Below are positions 1 through 5,616 of a stretch of DNA of 8,328 nt, in pieces. The stretch is from an uncultured Christensenella sp. (GTDB lineage Bacteria > Bacillota > Clostridia > Christensenellales > Borkfalkiaceae). The position numbers were made by a program, and so were the translations under genes. Position 1 is the stretch's first letter; each line of letters starts with the position of its first letter. The stretch is taken from assembly GCA_910585235.1 (NCBI GenBank), contig CAJUCM010000040.1, positions 1-8,328 on the forward strand, given 5' to 3'. The notes beneath the pieces were generated by a model, which worked only from the letters and a program-made list of their open reading frames with translations, made no database searches and was not told the origin of the DNA.

Positions 1-1026
1 CGGCATTCCCTCCGTCATGGAGGAAGTCTGGATCGCTTTTAACAGGAAGTACTGCAACGTCTGCAAATCCTCGCTGTTCGTGTAGAGCATGGTATCGAAA
101 TAGCTGTTCCAATGCCCCACCGCAAGCCACAGAACGATCGTCGCCAAAACGGGCTTGGAGAGCGGCATATAGATCTGCCACCAGATTCGGAACTCTCCCG
201 CGCCGTCCACCACCGCCGCGTCGTGGATCTCGTTATCCACCGACTTGAACCCGCTCTGTAACACGATCATGTTGTAAACCGAATACAGGCTCGGAATGAT
301 ATAGACGAGGAAGCTATCGAACAATCCGACCGTCTTGATGATGAGAAAGTACGGAATGAGTCCGCCGCTGAAAAACATCGTAAAGATGTTCACCCAGTAG
401 AAGAACGGCTTGAATTTGAGGTTGGGGCGGCTCATGGCATACGCCACGATCGCGGTGAACACGAGCGCCGTCGCCGTGCCGATCACGGTGCGCCCGATCG
501 TTACGAAGTAGCTCCACCACATCTGCGTATCTTCGAGAACCACGCGGTAATTTTCAAACGTGAATACGCGGGGCAACAGATACACGCCGCCTTTGGAATA
601 ATCCGCGCCCTGGTTGAAACTTCCCGCAAGCACATAGATAATGGGAAAGATACACATGAGGCAGAAGAGCGCCATCAGAATGAACAAAATGACGTCGAAC
701 GCCCTGATCCTGTGGTTGAGCTTGCTCTTGTTGAAGTGGCGGTAATACTCTTTTTTGCGGAGAACCGCCACCGCGATCCAGAACGCCGTTGCGCCCACCG
801 CGGGAACGAGCAGAGCGCAGAACACATAGAACACCGCGTCGAGCGCCTCGTACATTGTCTGCGTCCCCTCGTCGATCGTCACGTTCGAGAGATAGAGAAA
901 CGCGAAAAACCCGATATAGACGACGAGAAGGATCGGCAACAAAATGCGCTTCATGCGGAGATAGCTTTCCCCGTACATATCGGTCAGTTTTTTCATTGAT
1001 TTGCGAACAGATTCTTGCACCGTCAT
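1..1026 (-). CDS. LplC/YtcP-type carbohydrate ABC transporter permease, C-terminus cut by window edge
   Basis: Second inner-membrane permease subunit of a CUT1-type sugar ABC importer; it would pair with the permease encoded just upstream. I translated it by hand: 342 codons are open from the ATG to base 1, with no stop before the edge. The core starts near residue 108 (first core helix about 110-134) and carries the permease EAA loop at about 268-291 (DAAVVDGAGEFRIWWQIYMP), the contact site for the ATPase. After it comes the LplC-like stretch GHWNSYFDTMLY (304-315). The start codon follows the preceding stop by one base (TGA-T-ATG), and an AAAGGGG ribosome binding site lies inside the end of the upstream gene, so translation is probably coupled. 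Oddity: about 95 residues precede the core, with two additional hydrophobic segments (about 28-46 and 66-89), whereas LplC proteins usually start close to their first core helix. Perhaps 30 or so C-terminal residues are missing. The sugar cannot be told from the sequence. Confidence 0.93.
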   Translation of the reverse strand, partial: MTVQESVRKSMKKLTDMYGESYLRMKRILLPILLVVYIGFFAFLYLSNVTIDEGTQTMYEALDAVFYVFCALLVPAVGATAFWIAVAVLRKKEYYRHFNKSKLNHRIRAFDVILFILMALFCLMCIFPIIYVLAGSFNQGADYSKGGVYLLPRVFTFENYRVVLEDTQMWWSYFVTIGRTVIGTATALVFTAIVAYAMSRPNLKFKPFFYWVNIFTMFFSGGLIPYFLIIKTVGLFDSFLVYIIPSLYSVYNMIVLQSGFKSVDNEIHDAAVVDGAGEFRIWWQIYMPLSKPVLATIVLWLAVGHWNSYFDTMLYTNSEDLQTLQYFLLKAIQTSSMTEGMP

Positions 1027-1027
1027 A

Positions 1028-2035
1028 TCAATAAATCCCCTTTCCGCTGATTTTCTTGCAGACAAAGTTTCCGCCGACAAGGAGCAGAAGCGATACAAGC
1101 GATTTGATAATGCCGATCGCGGTCGTATAGCTGTACCGCATTCCGTAATCCTTGGAGAACGCGTATTTATAGATATAGGTATCTAAAACTTCGCTTCGGT
1201 CGATATTGTTGATATTCTGGAATACCCAGATATGCTCGATCCCGTTGTTGAGAATACCGCCGATCGAGAGAATGAAGAAGAGCGTGATCGTAGGCGCGAT
1301 CGAAGGAATTGTGATATACATGATCTTGTGGAAGCGGTTCGCTCCGTCGATCTTCGCCGCCTCGTAGAGTTCCTGCGGGATCGCGGCGATCGCCGCAACG
1401 TAGATGACCGAACCCCAGCCCATGCCCTTTAACAGCGACGTGCCGATGATGATCCACCAGAACGCGTTGGGGTCTCCTAAAATATCCTTCTTTTCGGAGA
1501 TGAGTCCGAGATTGTATAGCGCGGTATTGACGATGCCCGTATCGAAATCCAGAAGGCTTAAAAAGATTCCGCCGAACACCGCCCATGAGATAAAGTGCGG
1601 GAAGAACGTGACCGTCTGCACCGTCTTTTTGAATACGTCGCTGATGAGCTCCGCCGTCAGCACCGCAAAGATAATCGGGCAGGGAAAGTTGATGAGTAAC
1701 TGCAACACGTTGAGCCCCAACGTGTTGAGCATGATATTCCCCACTTCGGGATCGTTGAAAAACTCGATAAAATTATCGAACCCGCAGAACGGCGCCTGCG
1801 TGATCGCCTGCGAAATGTTCAGGTATCCGTCGCCGTCCTTGAACGCAAGGATCAGCCCGTAGAGAGGCGCGTAGGCAAAAACCGCAAGAAACACCACCGA
1901 GAGAGACGCCATTAAAAACAGCGTCCAGTCGCTCGAAGTCCAGCGCTTTCTTTTTTTCGATTTTTCGGTTGCCTGATTTTCTCCCGATTCCGCTTCCGTC
2001 GCGGCGGTTACATTATTTTCAACGGCTGAATCCAT
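1028..2035 (-). CDS. LplB/YteP-type carbohydrate ABC transporter permease
   Basis: First inner-membrane permease of the sugar importer, 335 residues, close to the family's usual length of roughly 300-320. A charged cytoplasmic tail (1-35, with KSKKRKR at 26-32) precedes a first helix at about 37-63. The family hallmark FFPHFISWAVFGG spans 144-156, the EAA loop for ATPase docking spans 222-248 (ELYEAAKIDGANRFHKIMY and on), and the typical LplB ending (VLDTYIYK, YSYTTAIGIIKS, GNFVCKK) fills 283-328. The start is fixed by a strong AAAGGAGG ribosome binding site 7 bases upstream. The gene lies 87 bp after the LacI-family gene and 1 bp before its partner permease. No ATPase or solute-binding gene is visible; in LplABC systems the ATPase is often shared and encoded elsewhere, and the binding protein usually lies next to the permeases, here probably beyond the left edge. 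Such systems mostly import oligosaccharides, but the actual substrate is unknown. Confidence 0.95.
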   Translation of the reverse strand: MDSAVENNVTAATEAESGENQATEKSKKRKRWTSSDWTLFLMASLSVVFLAVFAYAPLYGLILAFKDGDGYLNISQAITQAPFCGFDNFIEFFNDPEVGNIMLNTLGLNVLQLLINFPCPIIFAVLTAELISDVFKKTVQTVTFFPHFISWAVFGGIFLSLLDFDTGIVNTALYNLGLISEKKDILGDPNAFWWIIIGTSLLKGMGWGSVIYVAAIAAIPQELYEAAKIDGANRFHKIMYITIPSIAPTITLFFILSIGGILNNGIEHIWVFQNINNIDRSEVLDTYIYKYAFSKDYGMRYSYTTAIGIIKSLVSLLLLVGGNFVCKKISGKGIY

Positions 2036-2064
2036 CTCTCCGCCTCCTTTCCTGTTAATTGTTT

Positions 2065-2089
2065 TTATGTTAGCGGGTAGCTAACATAA
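2065..2089. repeat. Perfect 10-bp inverted repeat, candidate operator or mRNA hairpin
   Basis: The arms TTATGTTAGC (2065-2074) and GCTAACATAA (2080-2089) are perfectly complementary around a 5-base spacer (GGGTA). The element sits 30 bp upstream of the lplB-type start and overlaps the -10 box of a candidate promoter. It could be an operator, or a stem-loop in the mRNA between the regulator and permease genes. On neither strand is it followed by the T-run of an intrinsic terminator. Confidence 0.7.
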
Positions 2090-2111
2090 GCGAAAGGGCG
2101 CGCCCTTTCAA
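2083..2111 (-). promoter_or_regulatory. Candidate internal SigA promoter for the permease genes
   Basis: On the minus strand a TTGAAA box (2106-2111) is followed after 17 bp by TATGTT (2083-2088), with a T-rich stretch just upstream. Transcription would start near 2076 and give a 5' leader of about 40 bases before the first permease. A palindrome fills most of the spacer and another overlaps the -10 box, so occupancy by a regulator could control it. The -10 box deviates from consensus, and the permeases may simply be read from the kinase promoter at 4115-4143. Confidence 0.45.
2092..2109. repeat. Perfect 18-bp palindrome between regulator and permeases
   Basis: The sequence GAAAGGGCGCGCCCTTTC is its own reverse complement and is only three bases from the neighbouring inverted repeat. 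As RNA it could form a 7-bp stem with a four-base CGCG loop. The A-rich run that follows it on the plus strand (2110-2117) is T-rich on the minus strand but lies before the stem in the direction of transcription, so it does not make a normal terminator. It may be a protein-binding site or a processing or stabilising hairpin. Confidence 0.6.
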
Positions 2112-2122
2112 AAAAAATTTTC

Positions 2123-3151
2123 TTATCCGATCCTGCCGACGCTGTCGCGTATAATCAGTTCTGCGGGAAGAAGTACGTTTTCGACCTTCCCTTTGCCCTC
2201 CACAAGCGCAAGAACGATCCTGCACGCTTCCTCCGCCAGCGATTTTACGGGCTGGCGCATGGTCGTCAGCGGCGTATCGAGAAGCGAGGAATACAACGCG
2301 TCGTCAAAGCCCACGATCGAAATATCTTCGGGAACTTTTTTGCCCGCACGCTTTGCGCTCTCATACACGCCGAACGCCTGTACGTCGCTGAACGCAAAGA
2401 TCGCGGTCACGTCCGAATCGAGAAGTTTTTCGCCGCCGCGTACCCCCGTCTCGATATCGTATTTACCCTCCACGATATATTCGTCGGGAAGCGTAAGTCC
2501 GCTCTCGCCGAGCGCCCGCCGCAACCCTTCGAGACGGTTATAACTGCTGTTGAGCATTAAAGGTCCCGCAACCGCGCCGATCTTCGTATGCCCGCACTCG
2601 ATGAGATACTTTGCCACGCTGTAACTGCTCTTTTCGTTATCGACCACGACTTTGGGTTCGTCCCCGCGGTAGTAACGGTCGAGGAACAGATAGGGAAGCC
2701 CCACTTCGCTCAGCGTTCGCTTCACTTCCGCTTCGTATTTTTCGGTGAGCGCCTCCGCGCTCGGCGTCAGAATCAGACCATCCACGTTCCGCCCCGCAAG
2801 CAGGCGGATATAGTGCAGATCGTTCTTTGCGCGCTCCTCGCTGTTGCAGAGTAAAATATCGTAACCGTGTCCATATAACGCCACTTGCAAGTGTCTCACG
2901 CAAGCCGCAAAGAATGCGTTGGAAATATCGGGAATAACGACGCCGATCAGATTCGTCTTTCGCGTGACCATGGCGCGCGCCGTATAGTCCGAATGATAGT
3001 GAAGCTCCTTCACCGCTCTGCGCACGCGGTCGCGCGTCATTTCGGGAATGCTTTCCCCTTTTCCGTTGATCACAAGCGAGACCGTCGTTGTCGATACGCC
3101 GGCGAGCGCCGCAACGTCTTTCACGGTGGGCTTTTTGACTTTTTCAAGCAT
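2123..3151 (-). CDS. LacI-family transcriptional regulator (RbsR-like)
   Basis: DNA-binding regulator of 342 residues, the normal length for the family. The N-terminal helix-turn-helix is clear at about 9-32 (TVKDVAALAGVSTTTVSLVI), followed by the hinge helix at about 54-62 and a periplasmic-binding-protein-like sensor domain from about 68 onward, with the recognisable stretches GVVIPDISNAFFA (70-82), FAFSDVQAFGV and VGFDDALYSS. The hinge reads ARAM, where the DNA-intercalating residue is most often leucine. The start is supported by an AGAGG ribosome binding site 9 bases upstream, which overlaps the kinase stop codon; the intergenic gap is 6 bp, so the two genes are surely co-transcribed. 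It most likely represses this sugar operon through the CG-centred palindrome at 4092-4103 and is released by a sugar or sugar phosphate. The inducer is unknown; ribose is a guess from the adjacent kinase. Confidence 0.96.
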   Translation of the reverse strand: MLEKVKKPTVKDVAALAGVSTTTVSLVINGKGESIPEMTRDRVRRAVKELHYHSDYTARAMVTRKTNLIGVVIPDISNAFFAACVRHLQVALYGHGYDILLCNSEERAKNDLHYIRLLAGRNVDGLILTPSAEALTEKYEAEVKRTLSEVGLPYLFLDRYYRGDEPKVVVDNEKSSYSVAKYLIECGHTKIGAVAGPLMLNSSYNRLEGLRRALGESGLTLPDEYIVEGKYDIETGVRGGEKLLDSDVTAIFAFSDVQAFGVYESAKRAGKKVPEDISIVGFDDALYSSLLDTPLTTMRQPVKSLAEEACRIVLALVEGKGKVENVLLPAELIIRDSVGRIG

Positions 3152-3157
3152 CGTATA

Positions 3158-4063
3158 TTACCTCTTGAAGATTGCGTCGGCTTCCGCGCGCGTGGGGATC
3201 GCCGTCTGCGCCCCGCGCCTTGTTATGGTAACGGCGGCAGCCGCATTCGCAAACCGCATCGCCTCTTCGTCGTCCGCGCCCTCCGAAAGTTTCGTCGCAA
3301 ACGCCCCGATAAACGTGTCGCCCGCCGCCGTCGTATCGACGGGTTTGGCTTCCGCCGCGGGCACGCCGATAAAGCCTTGATCGGATACGCACACCGAACC
3401 GTGTTCGCCCATGGTGACGATCACCTTTTGAACGCCCTTTGCTTTCAGCGCCGCCGCACAGCGTTTTGCGCTCTCTTCGTTTTCGGGATAGATCCCCGTA
3501 TAGAACTGCGCCTCCGACTGGTTCGGCAGAAAATAGTCGCAGAGCGAAAAAATATTTGCAGGGAGTTCGGCGGCGGGCGCGGGATTGAGAAGGGTGATCA
3601 TTCCCTTTTCTTTCGCCTTTGCAAGCGCGTAACCGACCGTCTCCGTCTCGATTTCAAGCTGAACGACAAGGTAGTCTCCCGCCTCCGCTTCTTCGAGCGC
3701 GCGGTCGATGAGTTCTTTGCTCACCTTCGCGTTCGCGCCCCTGTCGATGATGATGCGGTTATCTCCGTCGGATACAATGATCATTGCGATCCCGCTCGAA
3801 ACGTCCTCTTTGCGTTCGACAAATCTGACGTCCGCGCCGCAGTTTTTCAGAGATTCGATCAAGCCGTCTCCGAATTGGTTGCCCACGCACCCGACCATCA
3901 ACGTTCTGGAACCGAGTTTGGCGCACGCCACAGCCTGATTGGCGCCTTTTCCGCCGGGGGTCACAAGAAAGCCCTCGCCCGTCACCGTCTCGCCCTTTTT
4001 CGGAACGTACGGCGCGCGAATCGTCAAATCCATATTCAAACTGCCCGCTACAAATATTTTCAT
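3158..4063 (-). CDS. rbsK: Ribokinase (PfkB-family sugar kinase)
   Basis: Cytoplasmic kinase of 301 residues (E. coli RbsK has 309) that would phosphorylate ribose to ribose 5-phosphate with ATP. The N-terminal substrate motif GSLNMD (7-12) and first PfkB signature GGKGANQA (37-44) are present, then QLEI (135-138), LNPAPA (159-164), the PN..EA motif (180-185), VTMGEHG (216-222) and the second signature DTTAAGDTF (243-251), whose Asp249 is the expected catalytic base. All of these fit true ribokinase better than fructokinase or other PfkB kinases, though a close relative acting on deoxyribose or another pentose cannot be excluded. The start has an AAGGTG ribosome binding site and lies about 45 bases after the predicted transcription start. 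It is the first gene of the sugar operon, followed by the regulator after 6 bp. Pairing with an LplBC-type importer rather than RbsABC is unusual. Confidence 0.93.
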   Translation of the reverse strand: MKIFVAGSLNMDLTIRAPYVPKKGETVTGEGFLVTPGGKGANQAVACAKLGSRTLMVGCVGNQFGDGLIESLKNCGADVRFVERKEDVSSGIAMIIVSDGDNRIIIDRGANAKVSKELIDRALEEAEAGDYLVVQLEIETETVGYALAKAKEKGMITLLNPAPAAELPANIFSLCDYFLPNQSEAQFYTGIYPENEESAKRCAAALKAKGVQKVIVTMGEHGSVCVSDQGFIGVPAAEAKPVDTTAAGDTFIGAFATKLSEGADDEEAMRFANAAAAVTITRRGAQTAIPTRAEADAIFKR

Positions 4064-4091
4064 ACCCGCTCACCTTACTAAATCGTTTCAA

Positions 4092-4103
4092 TAAAACGTT
4101 TTA
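4092..4103. promoter_or_regulatory. LacI-family operator for the kinase-regulator operon
   Basis: TAAAACGTTTTA is a perfect 12-bp palindrome with a central CG, the classic form of a LacI-family operator. It lies just after the predicted transcription start (about 4108) of the ribokinase promoter, where a bound repressor would block initiation or early elongation. A weaker, imperfect related sequence (AAATCGTTT) lies at 4080-4088. The adjacent LacI-family gene is the natural candidate to bind here. No copy of this site is seen before the permeases. Confidence 0.75.
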
Positions 4104-4114
4104 CTTACATTTGT

Positions 4115-4143
4115 ATCATATCACACGCAATCTCAGTTGTCAA
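4115..4143 (-). promoter_or_regulatory. SigA promoter of the ribokinase operon
   Basis: On the minus strand a perfect TTGACA (4138-4143) and TATGAT (4115-4120, one mismatch to TATAAT) are separated by exactly 17 bp, with a TG extended -10 element (TGA before TATGAT). An A/T-rich run immediately upstream (about 4144-4180) resembles an UP element. This predicts a strong promoter that needs repression, which fits the operator placed at its start site. Confidence 0.88.
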
Positions 4144-4240
4144 TATTATTTTGAAAATTTCACAAAAAAATTTTTAACGGCAGTCCCCGCGGAATAAAAT
4201 CCCCGTCTCTCTCCCCCGTTCCGATAGTTTGAGCGGTTAA
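4144..4240. other. Intergenic stretch with no gene
   Basis: This gap separates the tRNA terminator from the ribokinase promoter. Its left part (to about 4180) is A/T-rich and probably serves as an upstream promoter element. In the remainder (4181-4240) I see no open frame with a ribosome binding site, no clear hairpin and no repeat. Confidence 0.6.
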
Positions 4241-4283
4241 AAAGAAAAAAATCTACAAATCCCCGAAAGACTTGTAGATTTTT
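4241..4283 (-). terminator. Intrinsic terminator of the tRNA-Arg transcript
   Basis: Perfect 12-bp arms, AAAAATCTACAA (4247-4258) and TTGTAGATTTTT (4272-4283), enclose a 13-base loop. Reading the minus strand, the stem is followed by further T residues (TTTCTTT at about 4241-4247), the pattern of an intrinsic terminator 5 bases after the tRNA CCA end. The A-rich/T-rich flanks are symmetrical, so it might also work on the plus strand, but no plus-strand gene needs it. Confidence 0.88.
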
Positions 4284-4288
4284 CAATT

Positions 4289-4363
4289 TGGTACTCCCTG
4301 CGGGAATCGAACCCACAACGGCCCCTTAGGAGGGGGCTGTTATATCCATTTAACTAAGGAAGC
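4289..4363 (-). tRNA. tRNA-Arg, anticodon CCU, reads AGG
   Basis: The minus strand folds into a complete 75-base cloverleaf with the CCA end encoded. The acceptor stem is GCTTCCT with AGGGAGT, the D stem is GTTA with TAAC, the anticodon stem is GCCCC with GGGGC around the loop CTCCTAA, and the T arm is GTGGG-TTCGAAT-CCCGC. The loop places CCT at positions 34-36, giving Arg (AGG codons). The variable loop is short (4 bases). The acceptor stem begins with a G1-U72 wobble and has a second U-G pair at 4-69. It has its own promoter upstream and terminator downstream. Confidence 0.96.
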
Positions 4364-4368
4364 ATTTT

Positions 4369-4396
4369 GCGGCAAAACGCTCGGCGCAGTTGCCGC
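4369..4396. repeat. Inverted repeat in the tRNA leader
   Basis: The 7-bp arms GCGGCAA (4369-4375) and TTGCCGC (4390-4396) surround a 14-base G/C-rich loop between the tRNA promoter and the mature 5' end. In the precursor this would be a hairpin six bases upstream of tRNA position 1. It has no T-run after it, so it is not a terminator for the channel gene; it may affect 5' processing or be incidental. Confidence 0.45.
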
Positions 4397-4408
4397 TTCT
4401 CTTTCAAT

Positions 4409-4437
4409 ATGATAACTTATATTTCACAAAAAAGCAA
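4409..4437 (-). promoter_or_regulatory. Candidate promoter of tRNA-Arg
   Basis: Minus strand TTGCTT (4432-4437) and TATCAT (4409-4414) are spaced by 17 bp and begin 6 bases after the stop codon of the channel gene. The spacer is A/T-rich. Transcription would begin near 4402, about 39 bases before the tRNA. Both boxes deviate somewhat from consensus. Confidence 0.6.
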
Positions 4438-4443
4438 GCAAAT

Positions 4444-5223
4444 TTACGACTCGGCTTTGGGCATTTTGGTACGGTACACCGCGTGATAGGAAACGCCGAT
4501 AAGGCATCCGCCGATAATATTGCCGATCGTGGAGGGAAGCAGACAATACAAAAGCGCGTTGCCGACCGTCAAGCCCGCCGCCGTGATCGCGTATTCCGCG
4601 CCCGCCATAAGACCCGCCGAGAGAAAATACATATTCGCAACGCTGTGCTCGAAGCCGCAGACGACGAACGTCAGAATGGGAAGATACAGCGCCATGATCT
4701 TGCCCGCCGTGGAATTGCTTGCCATTGCCGCCCACACCGCAAGGCATACGAGCATATTGCATAAGATCCCGCGCAGAAGCGCGTCCCCGAAGCCCATATT
4801 GCACTTCGCCGCCGCCGCCGCGACGCAGGCTTCCGCAACCGTCTGGTTCTGCACATGACTGTACACCACGAGAACGGCAAGCAACAACCCGCCAAGGAAG
4901 TTCCCCGCATAGACAATCCCCATATTCTTGAAGAATCCCCCGACTTTAATATCCTTGCCGATCAGGGGAGAAATCAAAAGGCAGTTGCCCGTAAACAGCT
5001 CCGCGCCGCAGATCACGACGAGAACAAGCCCCACGGGGAACACAAGTCCCTTAATAAGGGGCGCGTTGCTTGCGTACGCTCCCGCAGTCGTAGCGACCAC
5101 CGCGCCGAACGCGATAAACACCCCTGCAAGCACGGCTAAAATCAGCATTTTATACCACTTCTGCGTCGTTTTTGCCTGTGCGACCTTAATGTAACCTTGT
5201 GCGATTTCTGCGGGACTTTTCAT
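4444..5223 (-). CDS. Formate/nitrite (FNT) family anion channel
   Basis: Integral inner-membrane channel of 259 residues, within the usual FNT range. FNT proteins form pentamers and pass small monovalent anions such as formate, nitrite or hydrosulfide. Visible family marks are GAELFTGN at 73-80, NMLVCLAVW at 156-164, and the signature GFEHSVANMYF at 190-200, whose His193 matches the central pore histidine. Six hydrophobic segments can be picked out (about 27-48, 57-83, 102-122, 148-170, 178-204, 222-248). Which anion is carried cannot be settled by eye; formate is likeliest in a fermentative anaerobe. The start has a GAGGAG ribosome binding site, and the gene follows the Hpt gene by 22 bp, so it is the third gene of the signalling operon. 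No terminator follows, so transcripts may run on into the tRNA. No nitrite reductase, pyruvate formate-lyase or sulfite reductase gene is nearby to hint at the substrate. Confidence 0.94.
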   Translation of the reverse strand: MKSPAEIAQGYIKVAQAKTTQKWYKMLILAVLAGVFIAFGAVVATTAGAYASNAPLIKGLVFPVGLVLVVICGAELFTGNCLLISPLIGKDIKVGGFFKNMGIVYAGNFLGGLLLAVLVVYSHVQNQTVAEACVAAAAAKCNMGFGDALLRGILCNMLVCLAVWAAMASNSTAGKIMALYLPILTFVVCGFEHSVANMYFLSAGLMAGAEYAITAAGLTVGNALLYCLLPSTIGNIIGGCLIGVSYHAVYRTKMPKAES

Positions 5224-5245
5224 AATAAACTCCTCTTCGGTTGAT

Positions 5246-5605
5246 TTATGCGTTTTTCAGTTTCCTGATATAATCGACGGTAACAAGATAATCTTCTTTG
5301 ACTTTTTCCACCAGCTTTTTCGCCTCGCCGCTCACTTCGCTCTTTCCGCGGAGCGCTTCGGTGAGTTCGTTCGACGAACGGAACAGTCTTGTAAGACTTA
5401 AATTCAGACAAACGCCTTTGATCGTGTGCGCCGCCCGGAACGCCTCTTCCGCATTGTCCTTTGCGATCGAATTTACGAGCAAGTCATAACTCGGATCGTT
5501 GAGAAAGAGCGACAAAAATTTCAGAATACGCGTATCGTCGCGCAGACGCCCCAAAACTTCCTGATAGTTCCCTCCGATCGCCTCGTAACACTCCTGAACG
5601 TTCAT
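5246..5605 (-). CDS. Stand-alone Hpt (histidine phosphotransfer) protein
   Basis: Small cytoplasmic phosphotransfer protein of 119 residues. The Hpt motif AHTIKGVCLNL spans 59-69, with His60 the predicted phosphorylated residue and Lys63-Gly64 in the standard places. The rest is helical and charged, as expected for the four-helix Hpt bundle. I chose the ATG at 5605 because a near-perfect AAGGAGGAG ribosome binding site (5610-5618) lies 4 bases before it; a start 12 codons earlier would lie inside that site and in the end of the preceding gene. The site overlaps the stop codon of the response regulator gene, 11 bp away, indicating a shared transcript. The likely role is to exchange phosphate with the receiver domain of that response regulator, or to act as a phosphate sink between it and an unseen hybrid kinase. 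The partner kinase is not in the window. Confidence 0.9.
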   Translation of the reverse strand: MNVQECYEAIGGNYQEVLGRLRDDTRILKFLSLFLNDPSYDLLVNSIAKDNAEEAFRAAHTIKGVCLNLSLTRLFRSSNELTEALRGKSEVSGEAKKLVEKVKEDYLVTVDYIRKLKNA

Positions 5606-5616
5606 AATTCTCCTCC

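Noticed and set aside
1300..1440. Dense CGATCG/GATCGCGG sequences as a repeat or methylation cluster
   Set aside because: They recur across all coding regions and follow from frequent ATC, GCG and GCC codons in this genome's codon usage; they have no regular spacing.
2092..2117. Palindrome plus A-run as an intrinsic terminator for the LacI-family gene
   Set aside because: In the direction of transcription the T-run comes before the stem, not after it, so the geometry is wrong.
2885..4081. Plus-strand open frame of 398 codons opposite the kinase and regulator
   Set aside because: It spans two well-supported minus-strand genes and their junction; the translation is Arg/His-rich and shows no family motif, as expected for antisense of a moderate-GC gene.
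4289..4363. tRNA as an integration site with a mobile element
   Set aside because: No integrase gene is present and I found no second copy of the tRNA 3' end in the window.
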